Below, piece by piece: positions 60,972 through 64,000 of a stretch of 64,000 bases of DNA (positions are counted from its first letter, which is position 1; every line of letters begins with the position of its first letter). Under the pieces are notes generated by a model. That model was not told the origin of the DNA. It made no database searches and saw only the letters and a list, made by a program, of their open reading frames with translations. The translations under genes were made by a program, and so were the position numbers. The stretch is from assembly GCA_949287305.1 (NCBI GenBank), contig CASEFX010000015.1, positions 1 through 64,000 of the forward strand, written 5' to 3'. Origin of the DNA: an uncultured Sutterella sp. (GTDB taxonomy: Bacteria; Pseudomonadota; Gammaproteobacteria; Burkholderiales; Burkholderiaceae_F).

Positions 60972-60999
60972 TCGAATATTGAAAATGTTATCTATTCGA
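60972..60999. promoter_or_regulatory. Inverted repeat upstream of ttdA
   Basis: TCGAATA (60972-60978) and TATTCGA (60993-60999) with a 14-base spacer, in an AT-rich stretch typical of LysR-type operators (T-N-A with dyad). Candidate binding site for the LysR protein at 58290. Confidence 0.55.
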
Positions 61000-61252
61000 T
61001 AGGGTTGAGGTTATAGGTTGCCGTTTTGCCTCGGCAGAGCGGGGAAAGAGGGAGGGTCGTGCGCCGCGACGGGGAGTGGGCGGAGAGGTCGGCGGGAAGG
61101 CGGGAACGGCATGTGCGGATCCGGCAAGGCGAGGGACTGCGGTCGGGCGGCGGCTGGGGAATGGGAACGAGGCTCTCTTGGAAGGGAAATCACGGAGAGC
61201 GGGGAGGATGAGGAACGTGCGGCGTTTTCGCGAAGAAGTGCTAGAATTTCCT

Positions 61253-61340
61253 GCCGTAGGGAAAGCTTTTATTGCACAGTTGGAGCTCCCTAAATAGTGC
61301 GAAGCCCGGTGTTACCAGCGCCGGGCTTTCGCATTTCTTC
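61253..61340 (+). ncRNA. Candidate small RNA between ttdA and the DUF234 ATPase
   Basis: TAGAAT at 61242-61247 in the context GAAGTGCTAGAAT, then about 50 bases without an open frame, then a strong terminator. The same arrangement and -10 context occur at 13.4 kb. The remainder (60874-61240) shows no gene. No clear -35. Confidence 0.3.
61299..61340 (+). terminator. Rho-independent terminator
   Basis: GCGAAGCCCGG (61299-61309) with CCGGGCTTTCGC (61321-61332), one bulge, then ATTTCTTC. Ends no annotated gene on the plus strand; on the minus strand it may serve the ATPase. Confidence 0.8.
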
Positions 61341-61430
61341 TAAGTTCCTTGCGGGAGATCTCGCCGTACCAGAAGGCAGACCGCAAAGGGGCGCCTTGCC
61401 TCTTCATAGAAGCAATGACTGTGGCAGGAC

Positions 61431-62777
61431 TTACAGATCTTCCATACTCCGGCAGGCGAGTTTCGTCGTGAACTTGCGGTACTCCGCATGGTTCGACAGG
61501 AAAAGATCTGCACGAGTCCGAAGTTTCTCTTCGTCGTACTTGTTTCGGTTTCGCTTCACCTCCGCAAAGAAAATTTCTTTGTCGAAGGGGTTCACCGCGA
61601 CGATGTCGATTTCGTTTTCTCCCTTCCGATCCCACCAGGAACCGACTTCACTGAAATCACCGGTTTCCCACAACTGTTGTTTGAAATAGCTCTCGAGGAC
61701 GTGCCTTCCCATGAAGTCGGGGAGTGTTGCATTAACGTGCTCCAGGAGTCGGCGAACGTTCCCCTGTTCGATAAGCGCATAGTGCGGATTGATGTATCGA
61801 AACCAGAAGAGAAGGAAGGGGTCCGTCAGCACAAGGCGGTGACCGCGGTTGTTGACGGCTCCGCCGACGGGTTCTTCACGACGGATGATTCGCCAGTGGT
61901 TTTCAAGTTTGTAGAGTTGGCTCTCGACATTCTGACTGCCGAAGGATGAAAGAATCTCGCTTCGCTTGGTTTTGCCTGCGGCAATCTTGGAAAGCGTTTC
62001 GAAATACAGAGCGTAGTCGTCCTTGAATTCGGTGTGTAGCAAGGTCTCCCCTTCCGTGATGAAGAAGGACGCGGGTGCCAGGACCGCGCGCAACATGGCG
62101 TCCGCATCCGTCTTTCCCGACTGCATCAACATTTCGATGTATTTTGCGACGCCTCCCGTGATCATGTGAAGCGTCAACAGATCTTCCGCCCTGTAGTCCG
62201 GATTGTAATCGTGCAGGATCGTTTTCACCGTGGTTGTGGAGAAGGGCCGGAGCACGAGTTGGCCGTCCTTGCGTCCGTACAGCGGCGCATTGACGTTCTC
62301 GGTGATTTCTCTCATGGCCGTTGCTACGGAACCGGTGAGGATCAGAAGCATCTTCGTCTTTTTGCGAAGGCGATCCCATAACTTCTGCAGTTCGCCGAAA
62401 AACGAAGGCTCAAGAGTCTCCAGATTTTGAAATTCGTCGATCATGAGGACCATAGGCTGCGTTTCGGTCTTCCCCAAAAGATATTTGAAGAGAGAGGCAA
62501 AGGTCGAGAACGCGGCGTCCAATCCTTTAAGCCCGAGCATTCCGGCGTTTTCCTCCAAAAAGGCGCGGACATTTCCTTCGGCCGACAAGCCTTTGTTGAC
62601 GAAGAGGAAAAGGTAGGGCACCCGACCGTTTTCGAAGACGTGGTTGACGAGCGAGGTCTTTCCAATGCGGCGTCTTCCGGTGATGACGAGCATGCGGCTG
62701 CAGTCGTTGAGCACCTGCTCGAGGCTGTCTTCAAGCCAGGCGGATTCTTCTTGGCGGTCGTAGAACGGAAAGGACAT
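61431..62777 (-). CDS. ATPase with C-terminal DUF234/PD-(D/E)XK-like domain
   Basis: A 448-residue protein. Walker A ITGRRRIGKTSLVNHVF (34-41), Walker B MVLMIDEFQNLE (Asp-Glu 114-115), sensor-like LLILTGSVATAMREI. The middle has a winged helix (KTKRSEILSSFGSQNVESQL). The C-terminus (GENEIDIVAVNPFDKEIFFA, then EVKRN) gives the D...ExK pattern of a PD-(D/E)XK nuclease fold, as in DUF234 proteins. The family is common in gut bacteria and archaea and its function is unknown. It has its own dyad (62821-62859) just upstream. Stands alone. Confidence 0.88.
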   Translation of the reverse strand: MSFPFYDRQEESAWLEDSLEQVLNDCSRMLVITGRRRIGKTSLVNHVFENGRVPYLFLFVNKGLSAEGNVRAFLEENAGMLGLKGLDAAFSTFASLFKYLLGKTETQPMVLMIDEFQNLETLEPSFFGELQKLWDRLRKKTKMLLILTGSVATAMREITENVNAPLYGRKDGQLVLRPFSTTTVKTILHDYNPDYRAEDLLTLHMITGGVAKYIEMLMQSGKTDADAMLRAVLAPASFFITEGETLLHTEFKDDYALYFETLSKIAAGKTKRSEILSSFGSQNVESQLYKLENHWRIIRREEPVGGAVNNRGHRLVLTDPFLLFWFRYINPHYALIEQGNVRRLLEHVNATLPDFMGRHVLESYFKQQLWETGDFSEVGSWWDRKGENEIDIVAVNPFDKEIFFAEVKRNRNKYDEEKLRTRADLFLSNHAEYRKFTTKLACRSMEDL

Positions 62778-62820
62778 GATCGTACGGCGTGAACGGAGGA
62801 TACGAGGGCATTATATATCG

Positions 62821-62859
62821 AAAGCATTGCGACTAAAACACTTTTGATCGTAATGCTTT
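62821..62859. promoter_or_regulatory. Inverted repeat upstream of the DUF234 ATPase
   Basis: AAAGCATTGCGA (62821-62832) and TCGTAATGCTTT (62848-62859), 12-bp arms with one G-T position, 15-bp spacer, 44 bases before the start codon. Same layout as the orphan dyad at 11419-11468 but a different sequence. Confidence 0.75.
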
Positions 62860-63002
62860 TTGAGTCAAGGCATACCCTTTCTTGCAGTAGCCGGTTAACC
62901 AAATGGTGAGAAGTCTGACGTGCCTCCGGAGAACTTTCTGGTCTTACAGAAAAAGAAGGACGCTCCGAAACATCATCTTCGCTGAAGCGTTTATGCGGCG
63001 TA
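62860..63002. other. Remainder of the ATPase-flavoprotein 9 intergenic region
   Basis: No gene or further repeat recognised. Confidence 0.4.
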
Positions 63003-63034
63003 TGAAAAGGCCGGTCCATTTCTGAACCGGCCTT
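63003..63034 (-). terminator. Terminator of flavoprotein 9
   Basis: On the minus strand AAGGCCGGT (63034-63026), 10-base loop, ACCGGCCTT (63015-63007), then TTCAT. Perfect 9-bp stem. Confidence 0.85.
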
Positions 63035-63124
63035 GTGAGAGATCTTTGCGGGCGACCTCGGTACTTTGCCTCACCGCCCGCAGAGAGTCGTCACGCCGAC
63101 GACGCCCGGTCGCCGGCCTTTCGG

Positions 63125-64000
63125 TTACGCACCCGTCGCGGCGGACTCACCCGCAATGCGGCCGTATGTAAACGCGTCGCCCAAGGCGTTGCCGCCCACG
63201 CGGTTCGTCCCGTGGATGCCGCCCGTCACTTCGCCCGCGGCGTAGAGCCCCGGAATGACCTTGCCGTGACGGTCGAGCACTCGGGCCTTCACGTCGATCT
63301 TGACGCCGCCCATCGTGTGGTGGCGCGCCATCCCGATCGGACCCGCATAGAAGGGAGCCTTTTCGATCTTGTGCGCGAGCATGCGCGGCGCACGGCCGAG
63401 CGGATCCTTCTTCGTGTCGACCGTCTTGTTGTATTCGGCGATCGTCTTCTTGAGTTCCGCGGCGGGAACGCCGATCTTGCCTGCGAGTTCGTCGAGCGTC
63501 TGCGCTTCAAAGAGCGTGCCGTCGGCAAGCGCCTTCTTGTTCGTTTCGCCCTGGAACTTGTTGTCCGCGGCAAAGCCCACCGAGTCGGTGAGCGGATAGA
63601 CGGTCTGACCGGTCTGCGCGAGCGTCGCGTCGCGGATCACGTCGCGGCGGGAGTCTTCGGCGACGAAGCGCTTCCCTTCCTTGTTGACAAAGATCGAGTA
63701 TTCGATCACCTGAATGAGGTTGCCCTTCGACTTGTAGCCCGGGGCCGTGCCCGGAATGCACTGGATGTAGTCGAGACCGATCGCGAGCGCTCCGATGTCC
63801 TGCATGGCGACCAGGACTTCGCCTGTGGCGCCCGGCTGGTTCGTCGTGGAGAGTTTGGTGAGGCGCGGGTCGAAGTAGGCGCACATTTCGGCGTTGTAGG
63901 CGTAACCGCCCGCGGTCGCAACGACGCCCTTCGTGGCGCGCCAGTATTCCTTCTTCCCCTTTACTTCGACCTCGACACCGAGGACGCGGCCTTCCGACGG
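63125..64000 (-). CDS. FAD-dependent fumarate reductase-like flavoprotein 9 (C-terminal part)
   Basis: The last 291 residues; the N-terminus lies beyond the right edge. The frame enters as GRVLGVEVEVKGKKEYWRAT, then VVATAGGYAYNAEMC. TTNQPGATGEVLVAMQDIGA and LDYIQCIP link it with flavoproteins 3 and 5. The C-terminus GLYAAGEVTGGIHGTNRVGG is the textbook HGxNR signature of fumarate, urocanate and related reductases: His and Arg bind the substrate. It is therefore the member here most likely to reduce fumarate or a close analogue. ARHHTMGGVKI precedes it. Signal and cofactor domains cannot be seen. Confidence 0.87.
   Translation of the reverse strand, partial: PSEGRVLGVEVEVKGKKEYWRATKGVVATAGGYAYNAEMCAYFDPRLTKLSTTNQPGATGEVLVAMQDIGALAIGLDYIQCIPGTAPGYKSKGNLIQVIEYSIFVNKEGKRFVAEDSRRDVIRDATLAQTGQTVYPLTDSVGFAADNKFQGETNKKALADGTLFEAQTLDELAGKIGVPAAELKKTIAEYNKTVDTKKDPLGRAPRMLAHKIEKAPFYAGPIGMARHHTMGGVKIDVKARVLDRHGKVIPGLYAAGEVTGGIHGTNRVGGNALGDAFTYGRIAGESAATGA

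Overview
The window looks like a chromosomal segment of a Gram-negative, GC-rich betaproteobacterium of the Sutterella/Parasutterella type. The reasons are an unusual density of exported FAD-dependent 'fumarate reductase-like' proteins, Burkholderiales-type general porins, trimeric and classical autotransporters and a two-gene tartrate dehydratase. Taxonomy is inferred from gene content only; no rRNA or tRNA gene was seen.

Layout. At 1-0.4 kb the tail of an IS630-type transposase abuts a LysR gene cut off after about 33 codons. From 0.4 to 36.7 kb eight exported flavoproteins (a ninth is at the right edge, 63.1-64 kb) alternate with regulators, two porins, housekeeping genes (RarD permease, pyridoxamine/pyridoxal kinase, topoisomerase III), an NSS-family sodium symporter, a patatin-like lipase, a lone HigA-like antitoxin, an AAA ATPase and an AlbA-type ATP-binding regulator. 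One flavoprotein (29.3 kb) is in an operon with a TtrS/TtrR-like sensor kinase and response regulator; another (33.5 kb) carries a frameshift. From 37 to 43.3 kb lies a 2099-residue YadA-type trimeric autotransporter. An AraC regulator and two aldo/keto reductases follow, then a UvrD-type helicase with an inserted DnaQ-like exonuclease and an in-frame amber codon. From 50.7 to 57.8 kb two classical autotransporters sit in tandem, each with a C9 tract inside its sixth to ninth codons, each followed by a HicB-like gene (one intact, one decayed). The right end has a LysR regulator, tartrate dehydratase (ttdA-ttdB), a DUF234-type ATPase and the ninth flavoprotein.

How it may work together. The flavoproteins have Tat or Sec signals and a Rossmann FAD motif but no CXXCH haem site and no FMN-binding domain, so they would be periplasmic reductases fed by separate electron carriers. 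Their C-terminal substrate-side motifs differ, suggesting different organic electron acceptors. Porins, permeases and tartrate dehydratase fit an anaerobic gut bacterium living on small acids; the autotransporters are surface variation.

Most unusual structure. (1) A Fic-family gene with a C-terminal winged helix, AT-rich against its surroundings, sits between two arrays of a 41-bp palindromic repeat (14 + 1 upstream, 5 downstream) and between two copies of a roughly 100-bp direct repeat. (2) An AAA ATPase gene is flanked on both sides by GTTATA-rich repeats, a second ATPase has its own different dyad upstream, and an orphan perfect 16-bp dyad lies at 11.4 kb. (3) Two autotransporters look phase variable.
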